This document shows, in pieces, positions 51,953 to 61,256 of a DNA stretch of 64,000 nt. Numbering within the stretch: the first letter of the stretch is position 1; each line of letters starts with the position of its first letter. Below the pieces are notes generated by a model. That model did not search any database and was not told the origin of the DNA. It saw only the letters and a list, made by a program, of their open reading frames with translations. Location of the stretch: NCBI RefSeq assembly GCF_009910325.1, contig NZ_SUMG01000001.1:186001-250000 (forward strand). Reading direction: 5' to 3'. The translations under genes and the position numbers were made by a program. The stretch is from Isachenkonia alkalipeptolytica (GTDB lineage Bacteria; Bacillota; Clostridia; Peptostreptococcales; T1SED10-28).

Positions 51953-53492
51953 ACAGGGAAATCAGACAGAAAATAAACCGGGGAAAGTATACTTAGTGGG
52001 GGCGGGCCCCGGCGATGAAGAGCTGATCACCTTAAAGGGTGTAAGGGCCATTGAAGAAGCCGACGTAATTCTTTATGACCGCTTAAGCAGTCCCGGACTA
52101 TTACGTTACCAAAAGTCGGGGACGGAACTGATTGATGTGGGAAAGAAGCCGGACCATCATAAGGTGCCCCAAGAGGAAATCAATAAGATTTTAATAGATA
52201 AAGCTCTGGAAGGCAAAATCGTCACCCGAATTAAAGGAGGGGATCCCTTCGTTTTCGGACGGGGAGGGGAAGAGGCTCTAAGTCTTGAACGAGAAGGAAT
52301 TCTGTACGAAGTGGTACCGGGAATCACCTCGGCGATTGCGGTTCCCGCCTACGGCGGTATCCCGGTGACTCAACGAAATATCAGCACCTCCTTTCATGTG
52401 ATTACCGGCCATGAAAACCCGGAAAAGGAAGAGGCTATGGTGGACTATAGCCTCTTGGCAAAGCTACAAGGGACCCTGATATTTTTAATGGGCATCAAAG
52501 CCCTTCCGAATATTACAAAGAAGTTGCTCAACGAGGGGATGAAGCCTAACACCAAGGCGGCGGTGATTCATCGAGGTACCACGGCGAAGGAGAAAAAAGC
52601 GGTGGGAACTTTGGAGACCATCGTAGAGGAAGTGAAAAAAAAGAAAATCATCTCCCCTGGCATTATCGTCGTCGGGGAAGTGGCGGGATTTTCAGACCAA
52701 ATGGACTGGCGGCGCTTCATGCCCTTGAAAAATAAACGGATTTTATTAACCAGGAGTCGAAAGCAAGCAAGTACCCTTCGAAAACAGCTGATGTCCCTAG
52801 GGGCCGAAGTTGTGGAGTACCCAAGCATTAAAATCGTAGAAGAGAAGGAGCCGGGGAAACTGTCACACCATATTCTTCAGCTTAAAGAAAGTGGCGCCGC
52901 TAATCTGTTTTTCTCCAGTCCCAATGGGGTTGAGGCCTTCTTTGATGGATTGAAGGTTATCAAAAAGGATATAAGAAATCTGAAGGATATGAAAATTACA
53001 GCCATTGGGGAGAGTACGAAAAAAGCCCTGGAAAATCGAGGGGTCATGGATGTGGAGATCCCTGAGAGTTATACCTTGGAAGGGGCCCTAGAGATGTTCG
53101 CGGCAAAACTTCAAAACGGTGACATCCTCTATCATGTACGGGGAAGCTTAGGGAGAGATTTACTGGAAAAGGAGCTTTCCAAGAAAGGGATTCAAGTTAT
53201 TGAGAAGGATTTTTACAGTACAGAGAGACCTAAAGACAGCGGAGATTTGAAAGAGATCTTATCCCGAGGGATTGACGCCATTACCTTTACAAGCTCTTCC
53301 ACGGTTCAGTTTTTCCTGGAGTCACTGTCCGATGAGGTCATTGATAGTGTTCAGAAAAGCAAAATATTTGCCATCGGACCGGTAACCGCCGAAACGGCAA
53401 AGTCCTTTGGTCTTACGGTGGACACCATAGCCAGTCCTCATACCATCAAAGGGTTAGTGGACGCCATGGTTAAGGATGTAAAGGAAGAGTAA
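51933..53492 (+). CDS. cobA-hemD: Uroporphyrinogen-III C-methyltransferase/uroporphyrinogen-III synthase fusion
   Basis: A 519-aa fusion. Residues 15-255 are SUMT: VYLVGAGPGDEELITLKGVR, YDRLSS, RIKGGDPFVFGRGGEE and VVPGITSAIAVPAYGGIPVT. Residues 265-519 are uroporphyrinogen-III synthase (HemD): ILLTRSRKQASTLRKQL near 272 and ITFTSSSTVQFFLESL near 448. Together they turn hydroxymethylbilane into precorrin-2. Such fusions are common in Clostridia. Confidence 0.94.
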   Translation: MHRTECKQGNQTENKPGKVYLVGAGPGDEELITLKGVRAIEEADVILYDRLSSPGLLRYQKSGTELIDVGKKPDHHKVPQEEINKILIDKALEGKIVTRIKGGDPFVFGRGGEEALSLEREGILYEVVPGITSAIAVPAYGGIPVTQRNISTSFHVITGHENPEKEEAMVDYSLLAKLQGTLIFLMGIKALPNITKKLLNEGMKPNTKAAVIHRGTTAKEKKAVGTLETIVEEVKKKKIISPGIIVVGEVAGFSDQMDWRRFMPLKNKRILLTRSRKQASTLRKQLMSLGAEVVEYPSIKIVEEKEPGKLSHHILQLKESGAANLFFSSPNGVEAFFDGLKVIKKDIRNLKDMKITAIGESTKKALENRGVMDVEIPESYTLEGALEMFAAKLQNGDILYHVRGSLGRDLLEKELSKKGIQVIEKDFYSTERPKDSGDLKEILSRGIDAITFTSSSTVQFFLESLSDEVIDSVQKSKIFAIGPVTAETAKSFGLTVDTIASPHTIKGLVDAMVKDVKEE

Positions 53493-53612
53493 CGCGAAAG
53501 GGAGTAACGAAAGACAAAGCAAAGAAAGTTAAAGCAAAGAAAAGATAGAAGGACGAAAACTTTCCATAATAGCGAAGGTTGCAGCATCTTGTTTTTTTAA
53601 AGGAGGATACAC

Positions 53613-54584
53613 ATGTCAGCAGATAATTTTACACGGTCCAGACGACTTCGAAGGACCTCAAATATACGGAAAATGGTCTCCGAGACCAAGGTGACGGCAG
53701 AGGATTTGATCTATCCGATTTTTGTCACCCAAGGTAAGGGGATCAAAAAAGAAATCCCCAATATGCCCGGGCAGTTTCACTACAGTGTGGACCAGTTGGG
53801 TGAGGCCATTGAAGAGGTTGTTTCTTTAGGGATTCCTGCAGTAATGGTCTTTGGAATTCCAAAGACCAAGGACTTTAACGGTTCCGGAGCCGATGATGCC
53901 GATGGCATTGTACAGCAGGGGGTTCGGGAAATCAAGAAGAAGTTTCCCGACCTTACGGTGATTACCGATGTTTGTATGTGTCAATATACTACTGACGGTC
54001 ACTGCGGTTTAGTGGTCGATGGGGAAGTGGTAAACGATCCTAGTTTAGAGCGTTTGGGAAGTATCGCTTTCAGTCATGCAGAGGCGGGAGCAGATATGGT
54101 GGCTCCCTCGGATATGATGGACGGGCGTGTGCTTCGGATTCGCCGTGAACTGGATCAGGCGGATTATCAAAATGTGGCGATCATGAGTTACAGTGTGAAA
54201 TACGCCTCCAGCTTTTACGCTCCCTTTCGAGGGGCGGTAAATTCCGCTCCAAGCTTTGGAGACCGGAAAACCTATCAGATGGATCCGAGAAATCGCCTGG
54301 AGGCTAAGCGACAGGCGGCCATCGACTTAGATGAAGGCGCGGACATTTTAATGGTTAAGCCGGCCCTGGCCTATCTCGATATTATTCGAGAGGTAAAGGG
54401 AGACGCACCCCTTGCGGCCTATCATGTCAGCGGTGAATACGCCATGTTTAAGCTCGCTGCAAAAAACGGTTTGATTGATGAGACCGAAGGCATGGTGGAA
54501 ATCCTCACAAGCATCAAACGGGCAGGGGCGGATTTGATTCTTACTTATTTTGCTAAGGATATGGCGAAACATCTTCACTACTGA
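53613..54584 (+). CDS. hemB: Delta-aminolevulinic acid dehydratase HemB
   Basis: A 323-aa enzyme that condenses two ALA into porphobilinogen. The zinc Cys cluster DVCMCQYTTDGHCG near residue 117, the Schiff-base Lys in SVKYASSFY near 195, and the second Lys in MVKPALAYLD near 248 are present. AAAGGAGG precedes the ATG. It belongs to the hemA-hemL block. Confidence 0.95.
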   Translation: MSADNFTRSRRLRRTSNIRKMVSETKVTAEDLIYPIFVTQGKGIKKEIPNMPGQFHYSVDQLGEAIEEVVSLGIPAVMVFGIPKTKDFNGSGADDADGIVQQGVREIKKKFPDLTVITDVCMCQYTTDGHCGLVVDGEVVNDPSLERLGSIAFSHAEAGADMVAPSDMMDGRVLRIRRELDQADYQNVAIMSYSVKYASSFYAPFRGAVNSAPSFGDRKTYQMDPRNRLEAKRQAAIDLDEGADILMVKPALAYLDIIREVKGDAPLAAYHVSGEYAMFKLAAKNGLIDETEGMVEILTSIKRAGADLILTYFAKDMAKHLHY

Positions 54585-54642
54585 GCATGGATCTACTGAA
54601 AAATAACGAAAATATTAAAATAGCTTATGGGAGGGAACGGCA

Positions 54643-55929
54643 ATGAATAAATCAAGTGCATATTTTGAGCGATCAAAGGGAGTCATGCCCGGGGGCGTAA
54701 ACAGTCCCGCAAGGGCTTTTTCCAGCGTGGATATGGACCCGCCCTTTATAGAACGGGGAGAAGGAGCCTACATCTATGATGAGGAAGGCAATAAATACCT
54801 GGACTTTGTGGGATCCTGGGGGCCGCTTATTTTAGGCCATGGAGACGAAGACGTGGTAAAAGGTTTGGAGGAAGTTATAAAAAAAGGAACCAGTTTCGGA
54901 GCCCCTACAAAAATTGAGATGGAAATGGCGGAGTTGATGGTGGATTCTCTGCCGAATGTGGAAATGGTCCGGATGGTAAATTCCGGCACCGAGGCCACCA
55001 TGTCCGCCCTACGTTTAGCCAAAGCCTTCACCGGACGATCGAAAATTGTAAAATTTGAAGGAAACTATCATGGGCACTCCGACAGTCTACTTATTAAAGC
55101 CGGATCTGGAGCCTTAACCCACGGCGTTCCTGATAGTTTAGGGGTGCCCGAGGAAATCGGCCGAAACACATTAACTGCAAACTATAACGATTTAGACAAT
55201 TTGAAAGCGATCTTTGAGGCGAATAAAGAGGAAATTGCAGCGGTAATAATTGAGCCCGTGGCGGGAAACATGGGTGTGATTTCTATGACGGAGGAATTTG
55301 CCCGGGGACTTCGAGCGCTAACAAAAGAACATGGAATTATCCTGATTTATGATGAAGTGATGAGCGGTTTTCGGGTTAGCTTCCAAGGAGCTCAGAGCCT
55401 TTATCCGGGTATTGCTCCGGATTTGATCTGTTACGGAAAAATCATCGGCGGCGGACTTCCTGTAGGGGCTTTTGGAGGTAGAAAAGACATTATGTCCATG
55501 CTCGGACCCATCGGTCCGGTGTATCAAGCGGGGACCCTTTCGGGGAATCCATTGGCCATGCGGGCGGGATTTGAGACCTTGAATAAACTGGGAAAAAATC
55601 CTGAGTTTTATAAAAAACTTGAGGCCATGGCAGAAAAGCTGGAACAGGGAATTCTTCAAGCTGGAGAGCGCCACCGCATTCCTGTAACGGTTAACCGGGT
55701 TGGGGCCATGATTTCTCTGTTTTTCACCGATCAATCGGTAAGGGACTTCAACGGTGCCAATGCTGCAGATCAACAACGTTTCAAAACCTACTTCAAAGCC
55801 ATGCTGGAAGAAGGAATCTATCTTCCCCCATCTCAGTTTGAAGCTTTGTTTTTGAACGTACAAATGACTGAGGAGGATCTGAATCAAGCAATAAGTGCCA
55901 TTGACCGGGTATTTTCCGAGCTTCCCTAA
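54643..55929 (+). CDS. hemL: Glutamate-1-semialdehyde 2,1-aminomutase HemL
   Basis: A 428-aa PLP enzyme that makes ALA. VMPGGVNSPARAFSSV near residue 14, NSGTEATMSALRLAKAFTGR near 114 and the PLP Lys in CYGKIIGGGLPVGAFGG near 265 are the family motifs. Length fits. With HemA it forms the C5 route to ALA. Confidence 0.95.
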   Translation: MNKSSAYFERSKGVMPGGVNSPARAFSSVDMDPPFIERGEGAYIYDEEGNKYLDFVGSWGPLILGHGDEDVVKGLEEVIKKGTSFGAPTKIEMEMAELMVDSLPNVEMVRMVNSGTEATMSALRLAKAFTGRSKIVKFEGNYHGHSDSLLIKAGSGALTHGVPDSLGVPEEIGRNTLTANYNDLDNLKAIFEANKEEIAAVIIEPVAGNMGVISMTEEFARGLRALTKEHGIILIYDEVMSGFRVSFQGAQSLYPGIAPDLICYGKIIGGGLPVGAFGGRKDIMSMLGPIGPVYQAGTLSGNPLAMRAGFETLNKLGKNPEFYKKLEAMAEKLEQGILQAGERHRIPVTVNRVGAMISLFFTDQSVRDFNGANAADQQRFKTYFKAMLEEGIYLPPSQFEALFLNVQMTEEDLNQAISAIDRVFSELP

Positions 55930-56059
55930 TATAAAGAAGGATGGAAAAAACAGTATTCTATTACAATTGACATAAGAGATGGAGCGTATTTAAGAAAGTA
56001 GCAGGAAATTTTTCAAAGATAAGAGTGGAAGAATTCTATTAAAAAAAGAGGTGATTTCT

Positions 56060-56674
56060 ATGCATTTAGCCGATGGGGTACTGAGTACGGAAATGGCGGT
56101 GGCAACCTCAGTGGGAGCGGCAGGGATGCTCGCTTACAGCCTATATAAAACCAAGGAGGAAGAAATTCCGAAAATCAGTTTAATGAGCGCCGTGTTTTTT
56201 ACCTTTGCCATGCTCAGTCTTCCCTTAGGGCCTAGCAGTGTACATCCCCTGCTACCGGCACTGATCGGAACGATTTTAGGAAGGCGGGCACCCATTGCGG
56301 TATTTATCGGACTATTTATACAGGCCGCGGTTTTTCAACATGGAGGCATTACCACCTTGGGGGTAAACACCTTATTGGTGGGAGTTCCAGCACTGGTTTG
56401 TTGGCAGGTATTTTCAAGGGTTTATCATCGGGAAAAGTCTCCCTACGTACTGTCGGGTCTCCTTGGTGGTTTAGGGGTAACCCTTACGGTGGTTCTCTTG
56501 GTTGGGGTTTTATTGGCAACGGATATCCGCTACAGCCAGGGAATGATCTCGAATATCCAGCTTATTATTTTATCCCACATCCCATTAATTTTTCTAGAGG
56601 GAGGGATTACGGCCTTTGCTGTGGGATTTATTCATAAGAGTAGAAAAACGGTGTTGGAGGGCGCAAAAGGATGA
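56060..56674 (+). CDS. cbiM: Cobalt ECF transporter component CbiM
   Basis: A 204-aa membrane protein. It begins MHLADGVLS; the N-terminal Met-His pair coordinates the metal in CbiM/NikM, so ATG at 56060 must be the start rather than GTG 56051, whose own bases form the AGAGGTG ribosome binding site. About six helices follow, with GPSSVHPLLPALIGTILGRR near residue 57, FIQAAVFQHGGITTLGVNTL near 88. It binds Co(II) (or Ni(II)) for uptake. Confidence 0.92.
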   Translation: MHLADGVLSTEMAVATSVGAAGMLAYSLYKTKEEEIPKISLMSAVFFTFAMLSLPLGPSSVHPLLPALIGTILGRRAPIAVFIGLFIQAAVFQHGGITTLGVNTLLVGVPALVCWQVFSRVYHREKSPYVLSGLLGGLGVTLTVVLLVGVLLATDIRYSQGMISNIQLIILSHIPLIFLEGGITAFAVGFIHKSRKTVLEGAKG

Positions 56675-57387
56675 GAAGACCGAAAGTCTATTCATGGATT
56701 TCGAAACTGGAAATTCGGTGTAAAATAATTTCCATTATGGCCGCGGCTTTTTTACTGATTACCCTGGAAGAGCCTATAGTTCTAGGCATTGTACTTGTGG
56801 GGCTTTGGATTCTTGCTCGGCAGATGGGTCTTCCCTGGAAGTTTCTGATCAGAAAATTGGGGCTTCCCCTGCCCTTTCTTCTTTTTATGTCAATACCCCT
56901 GATGTTGGGAGAGGGTTTTCCCGTATCCGCTGATCGTTTGATATTCGCCTATCAGTTGATAACAAAGGGACTTGGCGTTTTTATGCTTCTGATAATCCTT
57001 ACTTATACCCAGGAAGAGGTTCAATTGGTGGAGGGTATTCGTCAGCTACCGATCCCGAAAACCCTAAGCGCGGTACTGCTGCTGTCCTTTCGTTACATCC
57101 ATGTATGGACGGCTACCTTAAAAAAGACCTATCGATCCTCGGTGTCCCGGGGCTTTGAAAAAAGTTGGCATCCGAGCACACTCAAGGTATATGGGGAAAT
57201 AATGGGAGCCATGATTCTTCGAAGCATGGATCAGTCCCAACGGGTGCACCGGACCATGGTTTCCCGGGGATTTAGCCGGGATCTTCCCAAGGGACCTCCT
57301 AAAGCATTAGGCATAAGGGAGGGACTTTGGGTGTTTAGCTTGATGATTGGATTTATCTTACTTAAAGCACTGGAAATGATGCTTTAA
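56671..57387 (+). CDS. cbiQ: ECF transporter transmembrane component CbiQ
   Basis: A 238-aa protein with about five helices and the EcfT coupling motif pair near the C-terminus: SRGFEKSWHP near residue 166 and VHRTMVSRGFSRDLPKG near 191 (Ala-Arg-Gly-type motifs). It couples CbiM to the ATPase CbiO. It overlaps cbiM by four bases (ATGA). Confidence 0.92.
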   Translation: MRRPKVYSWISKLEIRCKIISIMAAAFLLITLEEPIVLGIVLVGLWILARQMGLPWKFLIRKLGLPLPFLLFMSIPLMLGEGFPVSADRLIFAYQLITKGLGVFMLLIILTYTQEEVQLVEGIRQLPIPKTLSAVLLLSFRYIHVWTATLKKTYRSSVSRGFEKSWHPSTLKVYGEIMGAMILRSMDQSQRVHRTMVSRGFSRDLPKGPPKALGIREGLWVFSLMIGFILLKALEMML

Positions 57388-57406
57388 CTGGAAATGAGGT
57401 TGGAAA

Positions 57407-58216
57407 ATGGAGGGAATTAGCGTATCAAAAATGTCATACACCTATCAAGGAGAACAACCAGCCTTAAAAAATGTGAGTTTTAACGTAACTTCAGGAAAAA
57501 AGCTTGCAATCCTTGGGGCTAATGGCAGCGGTAAGTCTACACTGATTCAACACTTTAACGGATTGATTCTGCCCCAAAAAGGCACTGTTAAAATCCGAGA
57601 GGACTTTGTGGAGAAAAAAAATTTAAAAACCCTCAGGCAAAAGGTGGGGATCATCTTTGATCAGCCCGATGATCAAATTCTTGCCTCCACGGTTTGGGAA
57701 GACGTCGCCTTTGGCCCGAGAAACTTAAGGCTTGCTGAAGAGGAAGTTCAACACCGGGTAAAAAAGGCTCTGAAGCAAATGGAAATTGAAGAACTGGGGG
57801 AGTTTTCTCCCTATGAGCTGAGTCTTGGACAAAAGAAAAAGGTGGCCATCGCCGGTGTGCTGGCCATGAAGCCGGAGATATTGGTGTTTGATGAACCTTT
57901 TTCCGGATTGGATCCCGGTTCCCGGGAGGGACTGAAAAAAGCTCTGGATACTTTGCATGGAAGGGGGCATACCTTAATATTCACCACCCACAATGTGGAC
58001 ATCGCCTACCAGTGGGCGGATCAGTTGTTGATTTTAAAAGAAGGTCAGGTTCTTCACAGCGGAGGGGTTGAAGCTCTGGAAAATGAAGATCTGTTATCAA
58101 AGGGAAATCTTGAACTTCCAGGCTTAGTAAAACTTTTACAGGGCACCGGAATTGCCGGGAAAGATTCAGCGGAAATCAATAGAACATTAAAGGAGGCGTT
58201 AGGCATTGAAAAGTAA
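57407..58216 (+). CDS. cbiO: ECF transporter ATPase CbiO
   Basis: A 269-aa ABC ATPase with Walker A LGANGSGKST near residue 36, Q-loop FDQPDDQIL near 84, signature LSLGQKKKVAIAG near 140, Walker B ILVFDEPFSGLDPGS near 158 and switch His in TTHNVD. The DQPDDQ and LSLGQKK forms are typical of CbiO. It powers cobalt uptake. Confidence 0.94.
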   Translation: MEGISVSKMSYTYQGEQPALKNVSFNVTSGKKLAILGANGSGKSTLIQHFNGLILPQKGTVKIREDFVEKKNLKTLRQKVGIIFDQPDDQILASTVWEDVAFGPRNLRLAEEEVQHRVKKALKQMEIEELGEFSPYELSLGQKKKVAIAGVLAMKPEILVFDEPFSGLDPGSREGLKKALDTLHGRGHTLIFTTHNVDIAYQWADQLLILKEGQVLHSGGVEALENEDLLSKGNLELPGLVKLLQGTGIAGKDSAEINRTLKEALGIEK

Positions 58217-58661
58217 CAAGAAAAATAGGATACAACGTAGAATGGTAACAAAGGGAATTTTAGTACTGCTGATTTTTTTATTATCCGTAACCACGGTTTA
58301 TGCCCATCGAATGATGATTGATCCCATAAAAGACACAACTATATGGGTAGGTTACGAAGGTGGTACCACGGTAGAAAATATCAATGTTGAAGTATTGGAT
58401 GAAGAGGGAGAACTTCTGGCATCGGACACCGCCGATGAAGAGGGATATTACTCCTTTGAAAACACACCGGAAGCCCATAGTATTGTAGCCGATGACGGTA
58501 TGGGACATCGAGTCACCTGGGTGGTAGGAGAATCGGCGGTAATGATGGAGGGCTGGACGCGATACCTAAGGATCGGAGGAATTGTTCTGGGTTTTATTTT
58601 GGTAGCCCTGTTTTTCTGGCAACGAATCCGGCGATTTAACAAGGGAGAGAGGAGCAGCTGA
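58206..58661 (+). CDS. NikL/CbiL-type auxiliary component of the cobalt ECF transporter
   Basis: A 151-aa protein with an N-terminal membrane segment or signal (residues 15-33, ending VYA), an extracytoplasmic beta-sandwich-like domain (about 35-110; IDPIKDTTIWVGYEGGTTVE) and a C-terminal helix (118-140) with a basic end. It matches the NikL-like auxiliary subunit that replaces CbiN in some Co/Ni systems; it is unrelated to the CbiL methyltransferase. The TTG start at 58206 has AAGGAGG 8 bases upstream, overlaps cbiO by 11 bases and overlaps cobQ by one. Confidence 0.7.
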   Translation: MKSNKKNRIQRRMVTKGILVLLIFLLSVTTVYAHRMMIDPIKDTTIWVGYEGGTTVENINVEVLDEEGELLASDTADEEGYYSFENTPEAHSIVADDGMGHRVTWVVGESAVMMEGWTRYLRIGGIVLGFILVALFFWQRIRRFNKGERSS

Positions 58662-60250
58662 TGGGAAAAAATATCATGTTTCAGGGGACCGGTTCCTCTG
58701 TGGGAAAAAGTTTACTGACCGCAGGCCTTTGCCGGGCGCTTTTTAATCGGGGCTACGCCGTGGCTCCTTTTAAATCCCAAAATATGGCTCTAAACTCTTT
58801 TATCACGAAAGATGGTAAGGAAATGGGAAGGGCCCAGGTGGTTCAGGCGGAAGCGGCTGGAATCGAACCCTCGGTGGAGATGAACCCGATTCTCTTAAAG
58901 CCCACCAGCCAGGTAGGGTCCCAGGTGATTATTGAAGGAAAGGTGTACGGAAATTTGGATGCCAAGGCCTATCAAAAGGAGAAGGTCCATTTAAAAAAGA
59001 AGGTCCATCGGACTTATCAAAGCCTCAGTAAAAAATATGAAGCGGTGATTATTGAAGGGGCCGGCAGTCCCGCAGAGATCAACCTTCGAGAGCATGATTT
59101 GGTAAACATGGGTCTTGCGGAGATGGTGGACGCTCCGGTAATTTTAGTGGGAGATATCGACCGCGGTGGGGTGTTTGCATCGATTTACGGCACTGTAATG
59201 CTTTTAGAGCCTCAGGAACAGCGGCGAATTAAAGGATTTATCATTAATAAGTTTCGGGGTGATGTGGAAATATTAAAGCCCGGGATCCGGATGATGGAGG
59301 AAAAAGTCGGAATTCCCTGTCTCGGCGTTATGCCCTATGACAGTTTTATGATCGAAGATGAGGATAGCGTTACCAATCGATTTGAAGAGAAGGCTTCTCA
59401 AAATAAACCTGATCAGGGAAATGCACTCCGAGAAAATCAAGACGGGAGTTTATCGAAAGTAAAAATCGGAGTGATTAAGCTGCCTTTTATCTCCAACTTT
59501 ACAGATTTTTTGCCCCTGGAAACAGAGCAGGAGGTTCTGTTAACTTACATTCAAGACCCTAAAGACTGCGAAGATCTGGATCTATTGATCATTCCCGGCA
59601 GTAAAAACACCCTCCATGACCGTAAGTTTTTAATCGAAAAGGGCTTTGACGAAAGAATATACCCTCAGGTGAAAAAAGGAAGCTTGGTAATGGGTATTTG
59701 CGGCGGATATCAAATTCTGGGAAGTACCTTACGGGACGATCATCAAGTGGAATCGGGGATCGCGGAAATCAATGGTCTAGGTTTATTGGACATCGATACG
59801 GTGATGGAAAAGGAAAAAACAACTAGACAGATTACCGGCCGAAGCCCTCTTTTCCAACAGAAAATAGAAGGAATGAGTCTTAAAAGGGAGTTCGAGACAA
59901 TAATCACCGGCTATGAAATCCACATGGGAAGAACCACAAGAAAAGAAGGAACCAGCCCCTGGATTAGTTTAGAGGACGGCAGTTTCGACGGCAGCATCGA
60001 CGAGAAAAACCAAATTTTCGGAACCTATCTTCACGGGATTTTTGAAAACGATGATTTTCGCCGGGATCTGATCGGTCATTTAAAAAAGAAAAGAATTCTG
60101 GACACTACGGAGGGGAAAGACTTTATCAGTGCCGTGGAAGAAGCGGGTTCTTCCTTTAAAGAGCTCAAGAATCAGGAATACAACCGACTGGCGACTATGA
60201 TGGAAGAGTACGTGGATATGGACGCCTTGCTTAGGGTCATGGGGTGGTAG
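58661..60250 (+). CDS. cobQ: Cobyric acid synthase CobQ/CbiP
   Basis: A 529-aa glutamine-dependent amidase for side chains b, d, e and g. The synthetase domain has FQGTGSSVGKSLLTAGLCR (residues 8-26) and FKSQNMALNSF near 38. The amidotransferase Cys is in MGICGGYQILG near residue 346, and the His in GTYLHGIFEND near 459. A polar insert near residues 244-264 (SQNKPDQGNALRENQDGSL) is not typical. Confidence 0.94.
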   Translation: MGKNIMFQGTGSSVGKSLLTAGLCRALFNRGYAVAPFKSQNMALNSFITKDGKEMGRAQVVQAEAAGIEPSVEMNPILLKPTSQVGSQVIIEGKVYGNLDAKAYQKEKVHLKKKVHRTYQSLSKKYEAVIIEGAGSPAEINLREHDLVNMGLAEMVDAPVILVGDIDRGGVFASIYGTVMLLEPQEQRRIKGFIINKFRGDVEILKPGIRMMEEKVGIPCLGVMPYDSFMIEDEDSVTNRFEEKASQNKPDQGNALRENQDGSLSKVKIGVIKLPFISNFTDFLPLETEQEVLLTYIQDPKDCEDLDLLIIPGSKNTLHDRKFLIEKGFDERIYPQVKKGSLVMGICGGYQILGSTLRDDHQVESGIAEINGLGLLDIDTVMEKEKTTRQITGRSPLFQQKIEGMSLKREFETIITGYEIHMGRTTRKEGTSPWISLEDGSFDGSIDEKNQIFGTYLHGIFENDDFRRDLIGHLKKKRILDTTEGKDFISAVEEAGSSFKELKNQEYNRLATMMEEYVDMDALLRVMGW

Positions 60251-60252
60251 GG

Positions 60253-61218
60253 ATGGAGTGGCTCATGGTTATAGTCTTTGCCCTAATCCTTGACAGGATA
60301 TTTGGAGATCCTGTAGGGATGCCTCATCCTGTGATCTACATCGGAAGGTTGATTACGCTCCTTGAGAAGGGTATTCGAAGGCAGAAAAGCCTTTCCTTAA
60401 AAGTTGCAGGATTTATCCTGGCCCTTGGGGTGCCTCTGGTCGTTGGGGTTTTTATCCATGGATTATTACTGCTGGGGGATTTATTGCATCCCGGGCTTTA
60501 TTGGGTAATTACGCTTTATTTTTTAACGTCGGGGATCGCTACAGAGTGTTTAAAGCAAGAGGGAATGAAGGTTTTTGACCAGCTGAAAAAGACGAATTTA
60601 AAGGACGCAAGACGGCGACTGTCCTACCTGGTGGGGAGAAACACCGAAGAACTTTCCGAAGAGGAAGTGATAAAGGCCACGGTGGAGACGGTTTCGGAAA
60701 ACACCATTGACGGGGTGTTAGCCCCCTTGTTTTATATATTTCTCGGGATCGCCCTGGGCCTGCCCCTGGAGCTATTATGGATGTATAAAGCGGTAAACAC
60801 CTTGGATTCCATGGTGGGCTATATTCAAGAGCCCTATAAGGATATCGGCTACGCCTCGGCGAAGTTGGACGACCTGTTAAATCTTATCCCCGCAAGGCTG
60901 GGAAGTTTATTGATGCTGATTTTCGGAGCGGGTAGCAAAAAAGAGTTTTGTGATGGACTGAGCACCTTTCGCCGGGATCGTAGGTCTCATAAAAGCCCCA
61001 ATGCGGGACATCCTGAGTCCGTGGTGGCAGGGATCCTAGGGATTCAGCTAGGAGGGACCCATCGCTACTTCGGTGAAGTGTTGGAAAAACCTGCCATCGG
61101 AATTTCCAAACGAGGTCCGAAACTCCAGGATATTCCCCGGGCGGCACTGATTATGTATCGGGCCCAGTACGGTTTTACAGTACTTTGGGTTACTATGTAT
61201 ATTTTTTTCAACGCTTGA
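60253..61218 (+). CDS. cbiB: Adenosylcobinamide-phosphate synthase CbiB
   Basis: A 321-aa integral membrane enzyme that attaches the aminopropanol phosphate linker to adenosylcobyric acid. VFALILDRIFGDPVGMPHPV near residue 4, VSENTIDGVLAPLFY near 147, YKAVNTLDSMVGY near 177 and NAGHPESVVAGILG near 250 are family motifs. ATG at 60253 is preferred over GTG 60244. The start overlaps or abuts the end of cobQ. Confidence 0.92.
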   Translation: MEWLMVIVFALILDRIFGDPVGMPHPVIYIGRLITLLEKGIRRQKSLSLKVAGFILALGVPLVVGVFIHGLLLLGDLLHPGLYWVITLYFLTSGIATECLKQEGMKVFDQLKKTNLKDARRRLSYLVGRNTEELSEEEVIKATVETVSENTIDGVLAPLFYIFLGIALGLPLELLWMYKAVNTLDSMVGYIQEPYKDIGYASAKLDDLLNLIPARLGSLLMLIFGAGSKKEFCDGLSTFRRDRRSHKSPNAGHPESVVAGILGIQLGGTHRYFGEVLEKPAIGISKRGPKLQDIPRAALIMYRAQYGFTVLWVTMYIFFNA

Positions 61219-61256
61219 TTGAAATTTTAATTCATGGGAAAAACGGAGGTCTACAC

